A DNA stretch of 40,438 nucleotides. It comes from Candidatus Gastranaerophilales bacterium (lineage in GTDB: Bacteria > Cyanobacteriota > Vampirovibrionia > Gastranaerophilales > Gastranaerophilaceae). The stretch is from the NCBI GenBank assembly GCA_944323395.1, contig CALUSI010000017.1:1-40438 (forward strand), written 5' to 3'. Positions 1 through 8,144 of this stretch are shown one piece after another; positions within the stretch are counted from its first letter, which is position 1, and the number at the start of each line of letters is the position of its first letter. A model generated the notes under the pieces. The model did no database searches and was not told the DNA's origin. It was given only the letters and a program-made list of their open reading frames with translations. A program made the position numbers and the translations under genes.

Positions 1-672
1 AGAGAATCATCATACCTTGGAACATTAGTTGATGATTTGGTTACAAAAGATATTGATGAACCATATAGAATGTTGACTTCAAGATCTGAATACAGATTAC
101 TTTTAAGGCAAGATAATGCCGATGAAAGATTGACTAAAATAGGATATGAAGCAGGTTTGATTGATGAAAAAAGGTATCAAGACTTCTTAAAGAAACAAGA
201 AACTATTGAAAATGAAATTATAAGATTAATGTCTGAAAAAATTTCACCATCTGAAAAAGTAAACTCTGTTCTTTCAAAATACGGGGAACATATTGATAAG
301 GGAATGAAACTTGCAGAATTAATTAAAAGACCAAATATTACGTATGAAACATTGATGGAAGCAGATGAAAACACACATAAATTAGCATTAACTCGTGATG
401 TATATGAACAAGTTGAAGTAAAAATAAAATATGAAGGATATATAAAACGTCAAATTCAACAAGTAAATATGTCAGATAAACTTGAGAAAATAAGAATTCC
501 ATCTGATATTGACTATAGTAAAATTCAACATATTTCTATAGAAACAAGGGATAAACTGGCTAAAATAAGACCAATTACACTAGGTCAAGCTTCAAGAATA
601 GGCGGGGTTAAGCCTGCAGACATTTCTGTCTTGATGGTTATGATTGAAACCCATCAATTGAGAACAAAATAA
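1..672 (+). CDS. mnmG: tRNA uridine-5-carboxymethylaminomethyl modification enzyme MnmG (GidA), C-terminal part
   Basis: The reading frame is already open at base 1, so this is the 3' third of a gene whose start lies outside the window; 223 residues are visible of a family that is usually about 620. With MnmE, MnmG modifies U34 in the wobble position of certain tRNAs, using FAD and NADH. The visible part opens with the stretch ESSYLGTLVDDL, then DEPYRMLTSRSEYRLLLRQD, both typical of the MnmG region after the FAD domain. The alpha-helical C-terminal domain ends with the family hallmark RPITLGQASRIGGVKPADIS. The stop codon is two bases from the stop of the convergent MCE gene, leaving no room for a terminator. 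Confidence 0.96.
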   Translation, partial: RESSYLGTLVDDLVTKDIDEPYRMLTSRSEYRLLLRQDNADERLTKIGYEAGLIDEKRYQDFLKKQETIENEIIRLMSEKISPSEKVNSVLSKYGEHIDKGMKLAELIKRPNITYETLMEADENTHKLALTRDVYEQVEVKIKYEGYIKRQIQQVNMSDKLEKIRIPSDIDYSKIQHISIETRDKLAKIRPITLGQASRIGGVKPADISVLMVMIETHQLRTK

Positions 673-674
673 AT

Positions 675-1538
675 CTATTCATTATCTTCTGAAATTGGTC
701 GACCAAAAAGTACTTTTCCGAGTCCTCTTTTCTTCTTTAGAGTATTTTTTATACCGTCTGATATTTCATTGACATTTTTTACAGTAGAATTTGTTTCACA
801 TAAAACAGAATTGACTATAGGCATTGTTTTGGTATCAATTTCAACAGTTATATCATTTATACTTTCTGTTATTTTTAATATATTTTGAGTTGTTTCTTCA
901 ATATTATCAATAGAGTTTTTCATTGTTTTTTCATCCAAACTCTTATTTAAACTTGCAGACATTTTTTCTAAATTTGTTGTAGTTTTTGCAAGATTATCAG
1001 CAGCTAAGTTTATATCCCCTCTAATTTCCGTAATTATTTCATTAACCTGCAAAAAAATATCCCCAAGATTTTTCACTGTGACATTTGCAGTTTCCATTAA
1101 ATTTGTAGCATCATCGATTATTACATCAAATCCATCATCTCCAAAGGAGTCATTAATTAAACTGTTCAAATCTCTTGTTGATGTACCTTTTATTATTTGC
1201 CTATTGGCAATTCTTTTAACGGATGGTTCTTCAGGCACTATAATATTAAGATAAGCGGCAGTTTTTGTTCTTTTTATTTTTGCTGTTATATTTGCGGGCA
1301 AGTTAATATTATATGGAAATAACCTCATTTCAATGAAAGTATTCTGATAATTTCTATCCGGATATATTTTTACAGTTCTACCAACCCTAAATCCTTTATA
1401 GTATACATTCATTTGCTTTTCAATTGGTTCAAGCTCATCAAATTTAACTATCACACTGACATGTGTATACTTATCGTATAAAAGATATCCGATTAAACAA
1501 AATGTTAAAATTACTATTACTGTATATATTTTATTCAT
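675..1538 (-). CDS. MCE/MlaD-family lipid transport protein
   Basis: 287 residues. One N-terminal membrane anchor (about residues 4-21) is followed by an MCE domain (about 27-115; YYKGFRVGRTVKIY is the usual 'G..VG.V' core). The rest is a long, polar, Asn/Thr-rich helical region that probably forms a coiled coil. In known systems MlaD-type subunits sit on the periplasmic face of the inner membrane and pass phospholipids between membranes with an ABC permease and ATPase. No permease or ATPase gene is next to this one, so the transporter partners must be elsewhere. No Shine-Dalgarno sequence is visible before the ATG. Family assignment is firm; the exact role (Mla-like or the cyanobacterial/TGD2-like type) is open. 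Confidence 0.85.
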   Translation of the reverse strand: MNKIYTVIVILTFCLIGYLLYDKYTHVSVIVKFDELEPIEKQMNVYYKGFRVGRTVKIYPDRNYQNTFIEMRLFPYNINLPANITAKIKRTKTAAYLNIIVPEEPSVKRIANRQIIKGTSTRDLNSLINDSFGDDGFDVIIDDATNLMETANVTVKNLGDIFLQVNEIITEIRGDINLAADNLAKTTTNLEKMSASLNKSLDEKTMKNSIDNIEETTQNILKITESINDITVEIDTKTMPIVNSVLCETNSTVKNVNEISDGIKNTLKKKRGLGKVLFGRPISEDNE

Positions 1539-1589
1539 AATAAAATCAAACTAAATTATTATGTTTATAACAATAACCCAATTGTATAT

Positions 1590-2426
1590 TTATATTTTAC
1601 CCATTCGGAATTTAATCAATCTGTTTATAAAATTTTGAGGTAACTTTGAAACAAAATCAGCTAAAACAGCTTGTACTCCAACATTGTACGTTGATTTTGG
1701 ATTTTTTGAATTAATAATTTCTATAATCTTATCAACAACAACATATATTTCTATACCTTTATTATTATTTTCTAATGCATTTTTTTCTAAAAATAATAAT
1801 TCTTTTAAATATTTTTCTTTTGCAATTTCATTTATATTTTCGAAAGATTCTCTTGTTGATTTAACTGATTTATTCCAAATCGGAGTTTTAATTGCCGCAG
1901 GTTTCACAGATATTACTTTTATATTATTTTTATTTTCTACAGCAAAACTGTTAAATAAAATATCCAAAGCTCTTTTTGAAGCACAATATGGAGAAATAAA
2001 AGGAAAAATTCCTGTTGAAGCCATAGAGCTTATATTTATTATTCGTCCGTTATTTAATAAAGGAAGAAATTTTTGAACAACCAATAAAGCACCAAAAGTA
2101 TTAATATCAAATTGTTCTTTTAGTTTTTTTATATCAAGAAATTCAACAGGTCCTGCAACAACAATACCAGCATTATTTATTAACACATCTATTTTATCTG
2201 TATTTTTTATTACAAACCAAAAAGCTTTATCAATACTGGATTGATTTGCAACATCTAAATATACACCTTGTATATTTTTACTAAGCTTTTCAATTTCAAT
2301 TTTATCAACTTTTCTTCTTATACCAGCAAATACTTTATGACCTTCTTTCGCCAGTCTGATTGCCGTTTCTCTACCAATACCAGAAGATGCTCCGGTTATT
2401 AAAATTGTTTTACTTTTCTTATTCAT
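1590..2426 (-). CDS. Short-chain dehydrogenase/reductase (SDR)
   Basis: 278 residues with a Rossmann fold. The cofactor loop TGASSGIG lies near residues 11-18, the structural NNAG near 86-89, the catalytic Ser in ISSMAS and the Tyr-x-x-x-Lys pair in YCASKRA. The Arg-Arg-Lys after the second beta strand (AGIRRK) suggests NADP(H) preference. The order and spacing fit the classical SDR group, often annotated as retinol-dehydrogenase-like, but the substrate cannot be read from sequence. It lies upstream of the MCE gene on the same strand with a 51-base gap and diverges from yraN. No clear Shine-Dalgarno sequence precedes the ATG. Confidence 0.88.
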   Translation of the reverse strand: MNKKSKTILITGASSGIGRETAIRLAKEGHKVFAGIRRKVDKIEIEKLSKNIQGVYLDVANQSSIDKAFWFVIKNTDKIDVLINNAGIVVAGPVEFLDIKKLKEQFDINTFGALLVVQKFLPLLNNGRIINISSMASTGIFPFISPYCASKRALDILFNSFAVENKNNIKVISVKPAAIKTPIWNKSVKSTRESFENINEIAKEKYLKELLFLEKNALENNNKGIEIYVVVDKIIEIINSKNPKSTYNVGVQAVLADFVSKLPQNFINRLIKFRMGKI

Positions 2427-2452
2427 AACTAGTAATTTTTATCACAAACTTT

Positions 2453-2461
2453 TGATATAAT
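2453..2461 (+). promoter_or_regulatory. Extended -10 promoter placed for a leaderless yraN mRNA
   Basis: The element TGATATAAT is a perfect extended -10 (TGn plus TATAAT). Its hexamer ends at 2461, exactly six bases before the yraN ATG at 2468, so transcription would be expected to start at or next to the A of the start codon. No good -35 and no Shine-Dalgarno sequence are visible. The same element occurs before the ferredoxin and WG-repeat genes. Confidence 0.6.
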
Positions 2462-2467
2462 CAAACT

Positions 2468-2833
2468 ATGGATTTTAAAAAAAATATTGATAACGGAAAA
2501 AAAGGTGAAGATATTGCAAAAAAATATCTTCAAAATCTAGGTTATAAAATTATAGAAACTAATTGGCACTACTCTAAAAATGCAGAAATTGATATTATTG
2601 CAGAGGATAAAACAACTTTGGTTTTTGTTGAAGTAAAAACAAGAACAACATTGAATTTTGGACATCCTTTTGAATCAATTAATCAACGAAAGATAGAAAA
2701 AATAAATACAGCAATTACTGCTTATCTTCAACTAACTGAAAATAAATATCCTACTTACAGATTTGACGGCATAGCAATAATTGGGCTAAAAAACCCAACT
2801 ATTGAGCATTTAAAAAATCTTGGTCAATTTTAA
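2468..2833 (+). CDS. yraN: YraN/UPF0102 family endonuclease-like protein
   Basis: 121 residues, the normal size for the family. It has the restriction-endonuclease-like fold of UPF0102: GEDIAKKYLQNLGYKI at about residues 13-28, then EIDIIAEDKTTLVFVEVKTR with the Asp...Glu-x-Lys catalytic pattern (D43, E56, K58), and the RKIEKINTAITAYL helix. The cellular role is poorly defined; the gene is usually near tRNA-modification, ribosomal or signal-peptidase genes. Its last four bases overlap the stop of the convergent surE gene. The start is fixed by a TATAAT-N6-ATG arrangement with no ribosome binding site. Confidence 0.92.
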   Translation: MDFKKNIDNGKKGEDIAKKYLQNLGYKIIETNWHYSKNAEIDIIAEDKTTLVFVEVKTRTTLNFGHPFESINQRKIEKINTAITAYLQLTENKYPTYRFDGIAIIGLKNPTIEHLKNLGQF

Positions 2834-3621
2834 ATCCAATCTACAATATCATCTGAACATAGTTTTTGCTCAAGTTCTGGACGTACTGAATCAAGAGTCA
2901 TTTCAAATGTTATTGGTGTTATAGAAACTTTATTCCATCTTAAAGCATTTATATCAGAATCATCATTTTCACACTGTTTTATTAATTCACCAGCCATCCA
3001 GTAATAGACTTTACCTCTAGGGTCAACACGTTTATCATATTCATCGGTAAACATCTTACCGCCCAATCTGGTAATTGCGATACCTGCTAAGTCTTCGGGC
3101 ATTAATCCCGGTACATTAACATTCAAAATTGTTTTAGGCGGAAATTTATAATCTTTTATTTTATGTACAAATTTAGCAACAAATGTTGCTACATTTTTAA
3201 ATAATTCAGGCTCTGAACTCATACTTGCAAGAGAAATTGCTATACTAGGATAGCCCATCATTGCTCCTTCCATAGCACAACTTACAGTACCTGAGTATAA
3301 TATATCTGTCCCTAAATTTGGACCATGATTAATACCGGAAATAATTAAATCCGGTTTTTCATTGTCACTTAAAATTGCATTTATACCAATTTTTACACAA
3401 TCACCAGGGGTTCCGCTTGTAATCCAAATTCTTCTAGCACCAAATTTAGATTCAAGTTCTTCAACTCTTATAGGCGTATGCAATGTTAAAGAATGACCGG
3501 CGGCACTTCTTTCTCTATCAGGAGCAATAACATATACTTCATGTTCTTTACTTAATGCAGTAGTTAAAGCTTTTATGCCTTCTGCCATTACACCATCATC
3601 ATTTGATAATAAAATTTTCAT
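2830..3621 (-). CDS. surE: 5'/3'-nucleotidase SurE
   Basis: 263 residues. SurE is a metal-dependent phosphatase of nucleoside monophosphates, linked to stationary-phase survival. The metal-binding LLSNDDG (D8, D9) opens the protein. APDRERSAAGHSLT supplies the serine metal ligand, and SGINHGPNLGTDILYSGTV the Asn ligand and active-site loop. A good Shine-Dalgarno (AAGGGG, five bases before ATG) supports the start. It is the last gene of aroC-aroK-aroB-surE, 54 bases behind aroB, and its end overlaps the convergent yraN by four bases. Confidence 0.96.
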   Translation of the reverse strand: MKILLSNDDGVMAEGIKALTTALSKEHEVYVIAPDRERSAAGHSLTLHTPIRVEELESKFGARRIWITSGTPGDCVKIGINAILSDNEKPDLIISGINHGPNLGTDILYSGTVSCAMEGAMMGYPSIAISLASMSSEPELFKNVATFVAKFVHKIKDYKFPPKTILNVNVPGLMPEDLAGIAITRLGGKMFTDEYDKRVDPRGKVYYWMAGELIKQCENDDSDINALRWNKVSITPITFEMTLDSVRPELEQKLCSDDIVDWI

Positions 3622-3675
3622 ATAAACCCCTTTTGCAACACTTGTGAACTTTTTATATTTTTAACTTTACACTTA

Positions 3676-4761
3676 TTAAATACCCTGTAATATATGTTTT
3701 TTATCAATATTATTTTCTATTTCAACTTCTTTTCTATTCTTTGGCATTACAAACACAATTGATTGATTTGAGACCTTTTTATCTGATTTCATTGCCTCAT
3801 AAAACTTTTCTTTGTCAGGAGTAAAATCCAAACTTGTTACTAAATCATATTCTTTTATTAAAGATATTGCATCTTTATAATACTCCTCTGAAATTTTTCC
3901 AAGAGATAATGCTAAATCAAAGATTAATTTCATACCGATTGAAACAGCTTCACCATGAGTATATTTTTCATAATTAGTAATATTTTCAATCGCATGGGCA
4001 TATGTATGTCCAAAGTTTAATATTGCTCTTAAGCCTTTTTCCTTTTCATCTTGATTTACAACTGCACTTTTTAATTTGCAGCATATTGTAATTAATTCTT
4101 TTAAAGCTTTCGTATCTTTTCTGCATATTTTTTCTTTATTTTCTTTTAAAAATTCATAAAAATTATAATTTTCTTCAGCATTGCAAGTTTTTTCAATAAA
4201 AGCATACTTTATAACTTCACTTAGTCCTGTTTTAAATTGCCTTTCATCCAATGTTTTAAGTACATTTGTATCAGATAAAACAAGTTTAGGTTGATAAAAA
4301 GCACCAAGCATATTTTTACCGAGTTTATGGTTAACAGCAACTTTACCACCAACAGATGAATCAACCTGAGCTAATAATGTTGTCGGGATTTGTATAAAAT
4401 CAATGCCACGTTGATATATTGCAGCCGCAAAACCTGCCATATCTCCTATTACGCCACCACCTAATGCAATTATTGCATCTTTTCTTTCTAATTTTATTTC
4501 TAATGCTTTATCTAAAATTTTATTTAGATAATCCATTGATTTATATACTTCACCATCAGGGAGTACAATAAATTCCGAGTTATCATTTCTAAGATATTCG
4601 CCATAAAGATTAAAAATTTTATCATTAGTAACAACAAGAAACCTTTTAGCATTAGTATATTTTAAAATATATTCATAGGCTTTTTCCAGAATATTTTCTT
4701 CTATTATAATCGGATATGAACTTTCTTTTGTTGCTTTTATTCTAACATTTAACACAGTCAT
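3676..4761 (-). CDS. aroB: 3-dehydroquinate synthase
   Basis: 361 residues. It turns DAHP into 3-dehydroquinate, the second step of the shikimate pathway, using NAD+ and a divalent metal. The NAD-binding GGGVIGDMAGFAAA is at about residues 101-114, followed by the substrate loop QIPTTLLAQVDSSVGGK. The metal ligands are Glu in GLSEVIKYA and the two His in NFGHTYAHAIE and YTHGEAVSIGM. The start lies inside the end of aroK (20-base overlap), so the two are probably translationally coupled. No DAHP synthase, aroE or aroA is in the window. Confidence 0.97.
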   Translation of the reverse strand: MTVLNVRIKATKESSYPIIIEENILEKAYEYILKYTNAKRFLVVTNDKIFNLYGEYLRNDNSEFIVLPDGEVYKSMDYLNKILDKALEIKLERKDAIIALGGGVIGDMAGFAAAIYQRGIDFIQIPTTLLAQVDSSVGGKVAVNHKLGKNMLGAFYQPKLVLSDTNVLKTLDERQFKTGLSEVIKYAFIEKTCNAEENYNFYEFLKENKEKICRKDTKALKELITICCKLKSAVVNQDEKEKGLRAILNFGHTYAHAIENITNYEKYTHGEAVSIGMKLIFDLALSLGKISEEYYKDAISLIKEYDLVTSLDFTPDKEKFYEAMKSDKKVSNQSIVFVMPKNRKEVEIENNIDKKHILQGI

Positions 4762-5254
4762 TTATTATTCCTATAATTTCATTTGCTATTTCAATCGGTG
4801 ATTTATCATCTGTAACAATTATATATTGTGCTTTCTCATATTGAGAAATTCGTTCGTGAAGTATAGTTTTTATTTTATCTTTCATATTTTCAACATTTAA
4901 AAGAGGTCTTTCTTTATTATTCTTTATTCTTTCAAAAAGAATATCAGGACTAGCCTTAAGATAGAAAACAACTGATTTTTTTTTTAATAAAGATAAATTT
5001 TCGTCTGACTTAATAATGCCTCCACCGGTTGAAATAATTTGATTATTAAAGTTTAAGACATTTTTTAAAGTAGCAGTTTCTATTTCTCTAAAATAAGTTT
5101 CGCCTTTTTGAGCAAAAATTTGATTGATAGATGTTTTTTCAGATTTAATGATTTGTTCATCAGTATCAACAAAAGACATATTTAAGAGTTTAGCCAAAAG
5201 CTCTCCAATACATGTTTTTCCGGATCCCATCATTCCTATTAAAGAAATATTCAT
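4742..5254 (-). CDS. aroK: Shikimate kinase
   Basis: 170 residues, usual size. It phosphorylates shikimate at O3 with ATP. Walker A GMMGSGKT is at residues 7-14, the substrate-binding DTDEQI at 30-35 and the Arg in GETYFREIE (R56). The GGG triad is at 77-79, and the lid arginine is in NKERPLLN. It sits three bases after aroC and overlaps aroB by 20 bases, a tight operon for chorismate synthesis. Confidence 0.96.
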   Translation of the reverse strand: MNISLIGMMGSGKTCIGELLAKLLNMSFVDTDEQIIKSEKTSINQIFAQKGETYFREIETATLKNVLNFNNQIISTGGGIIKSDENLSLLKKKSVVFYLKASPDILFERIKNNKERPLLNVENMKDKIKTILHERISQYEKAQYIIVTDDKSPIEIANEIIGIINDCVKC

Positions 5255-5257
5255 AAA

Positions 5258-6436
5258 CTACCTCTTATAAACAGTATCAAGATAATTTTGATAGTTTATT
5301 TTCATTTCATCAATACTATCGTGAGAAAATTTTTCAAGCATAGCATCAGCCAAAACGATTGCAACCATGGCCTCTGCAACTACAGCACAAGCAGCAACAG
5401 CACAAGTATCCGAACGCTCAAAATGAGCCTGAACTGCTTCTTTCTTATCGATAGCAATAGAATTTAAAGGTTTTCGCATTGTAGGAATAGCCTTCATTGA
5501 AGCTGTAATAACAATATCTTCACCATTTGTTATACCTGATTCAACACCACCTGCGTTATTTGTTTTTCTTACATATTGACCATTCTCAATAAAAATTTCA
5601 TCATGAGTTTTTGAACCTAAAGTTTCAGCGACTTCAGAACCAAGACCTATTTCAACAGACTTTACGGCTTGAATACTCATTACAGCTTGTGCTAATAAAC
5701 CATCAATTCTTCTATCCCAATGAACATGGGAACCTAATCCCACAGGAACATTTTTGAATACAATCTTAAAACTTCCACCTAAAGTATCTCCTTCAGCTTT
5801 TGCTTTATCTATCTCTATTTTCATTTTTTCATAAGCAACTTTATCTGAAGTTCTTAAATCAGAAGATTCAATATCATTTTTAACATGAAAAATATCATTA
5901 GGAATTTCAGCTTTAACCGAACCAATCTGGGTTACACAAGATAAACCTTCAATATTGAATTCTTTTAAAATACTTTTAGCAACAGCACCAACAGCGACTC
6001 TTGTAGTTGTTTCTCTTGCACTTGAGCGTTCTAAAATATTTCTGATATCTTGATGGTTATATTTCAAAGCACCGGCTAAATCAGCGTGACCAGGTCTTAC
6101 ATTTATAATTTTTTTTGATTCAATAAGGTTCAAATTTTCATCGGTATTATCTACAACTTGACTATTCATGGGAATAATCCAGTTTTTCCAGTCTTTATTT
6201 TCAATTTCTAAACAAATCGGACTACCTATAGACTTACCATGTCTAACCCCTGATAGAATTTTTACTGTATCTTTTTCGATAAGCATTCTACCACCGCGTC
6301 CATAACCAACTTGCCTTCTTGCAAGTTCATTATTAATAAATTCATTATCTATGGTTATACCGGACGGAACACCCTCTATTATTGCATTTAAGCACTGACC
6401 ATGGGATTCACCGGATGTTAAAAATCTAAAAATCAT
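5258..6436 (-). CDS. aroC: Chorismate synthase
   Basis: 392 residues with the start at the ATG ending at 6436. It converts EPSP to chorismate with reduced FMN. Hallmarks in order: FLTSGESHG, EGVPSGI, RRQVGYGRGGRM, RPGHADL, ERSSARETTTRVAVGAVAK, GGVESGITNGEDI and MRKPL. The frame stays open for 55 codons upstream, but family members begin just before the TSGESHG block. An AAGG-type ribosome binding site sits five bases before this ATG, and two TATAAT boxes lie 25-37 bases upstream, inside the would-be extension. The longer start is therefore rejected. It is the first gene of aroC-aroK-aroB-surE. Confidence 0.96.
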   Translation of the reverse strand: MIFRFLTSGESHGQCLNAIIEGVPSGITIDNEFINNELARRQVGYGRGGRMLIEKDTVKILSGVRHGKSIGSPICLEIENKDWKNWIIPMNSQVVDNTDENLNLIESKKIINVRPGHADLAGALKYNHQDIRNILERSSARETTTRVAVGAVAKSILKEFNIEGLSCVTQIGSVKAEIPNDIFHVKNDIESSDLRTSDKVAYEKMKIEIDKAKAEGDTLGGSFKIVFKNVPVGLGSHVHWDRRIDGLLAQAVMSIQAVKSVEIGLGSEVAETLGSKTHDEIFIENGQYVRKTNNAGGVESGITNGEDIVITASMKAIPTMRKPLNSIAIDKKEAVQAHFERSDTCAVAACAVVAEAMVAIVLADAMLEKFSHDSIDEMKINYQNYLDTVYKR

Positions 6437-6460
6437 ATATAACCTTGTCTTTCTGCTTCC

Positions 6461-6561
6461 ATTATAGATTATATTTTTAAAATAAATAAGTTTGTTAACT
6501 TTGTAACTTTTAATAATTTTAAATTTACATGCTTGTAACAGAATAAAATTACACCTGTAAC
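6461..6561 (-). promoter_or_regulatory. aroC operon promoter with upstream direct repeats
   Basis: Read on the minus strand, two TATAAT hexamers (6473-6468 and 6466-6461) lie just upstream of aroC without a recognisable -35. Upstream are three copies of GTTACA in the same orientation (plus-strand TTGTAAC 6501-6507 and 6533-6539, CTGTAAC 6555-6561). Their spacings of 32 and 22 bases are close to three and two helical turns, and a GTTAAC at 6494-6499 lies next to the nearest copy. The layout suggests an activator-dependent promoter; the regulator is unknown. Confidence 0.45.
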
Positions 6562-6722
6562 AGTATTTTAGGCAAAATCGAATTATGAAGGGTTCATGCA
6601 CCTGTCAAGCACAATTTTATAAAAAGTGTCAAGAATACGTTTGTAAAAGATTGTAAAAGTTATTTTAACCTCTTGTATGTAGGGGCATGGTCATTTGTAA
6701 AATTTAATTAAAAAATATTACC

Positions 6723-6751
6723 TTGTAAGGTTAGTTAATAAGATTTACTAT
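6723..6751 (+). promoter_or_regulatory. Strong sigma-70-type promoter for a small RNA or leader
   Basis: TTGTAA (6723-6728), a 17-base spacer and TACTAT (6746-6751) make the best-formed -35/-10 pair seen in the window. The expected start of transcription is near 6758. It points at the region 6758-6919, which has no convincing ORF and ends in an intrinsic terminator. Confidence 0.65.
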
Positions 6752-6757
6752 TTAGAA

Positions 6758-6919
6758 ACAAAGAGAAAACAGCTTGCGGAAGGAGTGATGGCTAAGCTTT
6801 CTTGTGGGAGAGAGTGTTGATTTGGGAATATTTAGGTTAGACATTAATAAGAAAAGTGATTTTAATCGAGCGAGATTGGGGATTTAATTAAAAAAGTTCT
6901 GAAAACAGAACTTTTTTTT
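6758..6919 (+). ncRNA. Candidate small RNA or terminator-controlled leader upstream of deoB
   Basis: About 160 bases bounded by a well-formed promoter and an intrinsic terminator, 45 bases before deoB. The stretch is G-rich and C-poor, unlike the flanking AT-rich DNA. A hairpin can be drawn with AGCTTGC (6771-6777) pairing to GCTAAGCT (6791-6798) with one bulge, presenting a purine loop GGAAGGAGTGATG. GGA trinucleotides occur at 6778, 6782, 6807, 6825 and 6880. I do not recognise 6S RNA, SRP RNA, tmRNA, RNase P RNA or a known riboswitch core in it. It could be a free sRNA or an attenuator of deoB; the sequence alone does not decide. Confidence 0.5.
6890..6919 (+). terminator. Intrinsic terminator before deoB
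   Basis: A 12-bp perfect stem (AAAAAAGTTCTG against CAGAACTTTTTT) with an AAAA loop, followed by further T residues. It ends the candidate RNA at 6758. The opposite strand also carries a T-run, so it may also stop minus-strand transcripts. Confidence 0.85.
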
Positions 6920-6963
6920 ATTTCAAAATTGTACTAAAATAGTCATAGTTAAGGGGTGTAATT

Positions 6964-8139
6964 ATGAAAAGAGCAATTGTTATAGTAATAGATTCAATGG
7001 GCTGCGGAGCAATGCCTGATTGCCGTGAATATTCGGATATTCCGGAATGTAATACATTATGTAATGTCGCAAAAGCAGTTGGCGGCTTAAATGTACCAAA
7101 TTTCTACAAAATGGGACTTGGCAATTTAGGCGAAGTTTTGGGTGTTTCAGCCAATTCTGATTCAATAGCAGAATATGGAATAATGAAAGAAAAATCTAAA
7201 GGAAAAGACACAACAACCGGACACTGGGAAATGATGGGTCTTGTTCTTGATAATCCCTTCAAAGTTTATCCAAACGGATTTCCTGAAGAACTTATAAAAA
7301 TGTTTATAGAAAAAACAAAATGCGGAGGTATTTTAGCAAACTTTCCTGCATCTGGAACAAAAGTGATTGAAGACTATCATGAAGAACACTCTAAAACAAA
7401 ATTTCCTATCATTTACACAAGTGCAGACAGCGTTTTTCAAATTGCAGTTGATATTGATGTAATACCTTTAGAAACTTTATACGATTATTGTAAAATTGCA
7501 AGAGAACTTTTAACCGATGAATATAATGTTTCAAGAGTTATAGCAAGACCATATAGAATGATAGACGGAAAACCGACCAGAATCGGCGGACTAAGACGTG
7601 ATTATTCTGTTGAACCTTTCAAAGATTCAACTTGCGATATTATATTAAAAAATAACGGAATAGTACTTGGCATAGGCAAAATAGAAGATATTTTTGTAGG
7701 CAAAGGTATTTCTCATGCTATTCATACAGGCGGAAATACAGAAGGACTTGAAATAACTCTAAAAGCAGTTAGAAATGAACTAAACCTTGATGAGTTAAAG
7801 TGTAAAAAATACGAGATAGAAAAATATGATAAGCAGTTCATTTTTACAAATCTTGTAGATACTGATATGCTCTATGGTCATAGAAATAATGCTCAAGGCT
7901 ATGCAAAAGCAATAGAAGAAATAGATTCATACTTACCCAAAATAATGGATGCTATGACAGAAGAAGATCTTCTTATAATAACGGCAGACCATGGCTGCGA
8001 CCCTACAGTTCCCGGCACTGACCATACAAGAGAACAAGTACCTATTATTGTTTATTCAAAAAATGGAAAAAAAGGCAAATTGCCTGAAATTAATTCTTTT
8101 GAATACGTATCAAAACGAGTTCTGGATTGGATTATGTAA
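6964..8139 (+). CDS. deoB: Phosphopentomutase DeoB
   Basis: 391 residues. It interconverts ribose/deoxyribose 1- and 5-phosphates in nucleoside salvage and belongs to the alkaline phosphatase superfamily. The first metal Asp is in VIDSMGCGAMPD (D10), and the phospho-acceptor threonine in KDTTTGHWEMMG (T85, the same number as in studied Bacillus enzymes). Further metal ligands are in DTDMLYGHRNN, ADHGCDPT and GTDHTREQVP. A strong ribosome binding site (AAGGGGTG) is five bases from ATG. No nucleoside phosphorylase or deoC is adjacent. A terminator-bounded leader lies directly upstream and may control it. Confidence 0.96.
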   Translation: MKRAIVIVIDSMGCGAMPDCREYSDIPECNTLCNVAKAVGGLNVPNFYKMGLGNLGEVLGVSANSDSIAEYGIMKEKSKGKDTTTGHWEMMGLVLDNPFKVYPNGFPEELIKMFIEKTKCGGILANFPASGTKVIEDYHEEHSKTKFPIIYTSADSVFQIAVDIDVIPLETLYDYCKIARELLTDEYNVSRVIARPYRMIDGKPTRIGGLRRDYSVEPFKDSTCDIILKNNGIVLGIGKIEDIFVGKGISHAIHTGGNTEGLEITLKAVRNELNLDELKCKKYEIEKYDKQFIFTNLVDTDMLYGHRNNAQGYAKAIEEIDSYLPKIMDAMTEEDLLIITADHGCDPTVPGTDHTREQVPIIVYSKNGKKGKLPEINSFEYVSKRVLDWIM

Positions 8140-8144
8140 ATAAC

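Noticed and set aside
6437-6601. N-terminal extension of aroC by 55 codons
   Set aside because: It contains the aroC -10 boxes, has no family counterpart, and a good ribosome binding site marks the ATG ending at 6436.
6789-6821. Ten-codon leader peptide (ATG at 6788-6790, AGGAG just before) inside the candidate RNA
   Set aside because: The spacing of about two bases from AGGAG to ATG is too short for good initiation and the purine run is better explained as a hairpin loop; kept only as a possibility.
6758-6919. SRP, 6S, tmRNA or RNase P RNA
   Set aside because: The GGAAGG loop recalls SRP domain IV, but the flanking stem does not pair in the required way; no closing stem as in 6S and no tRNA-like or P4 elements were found.
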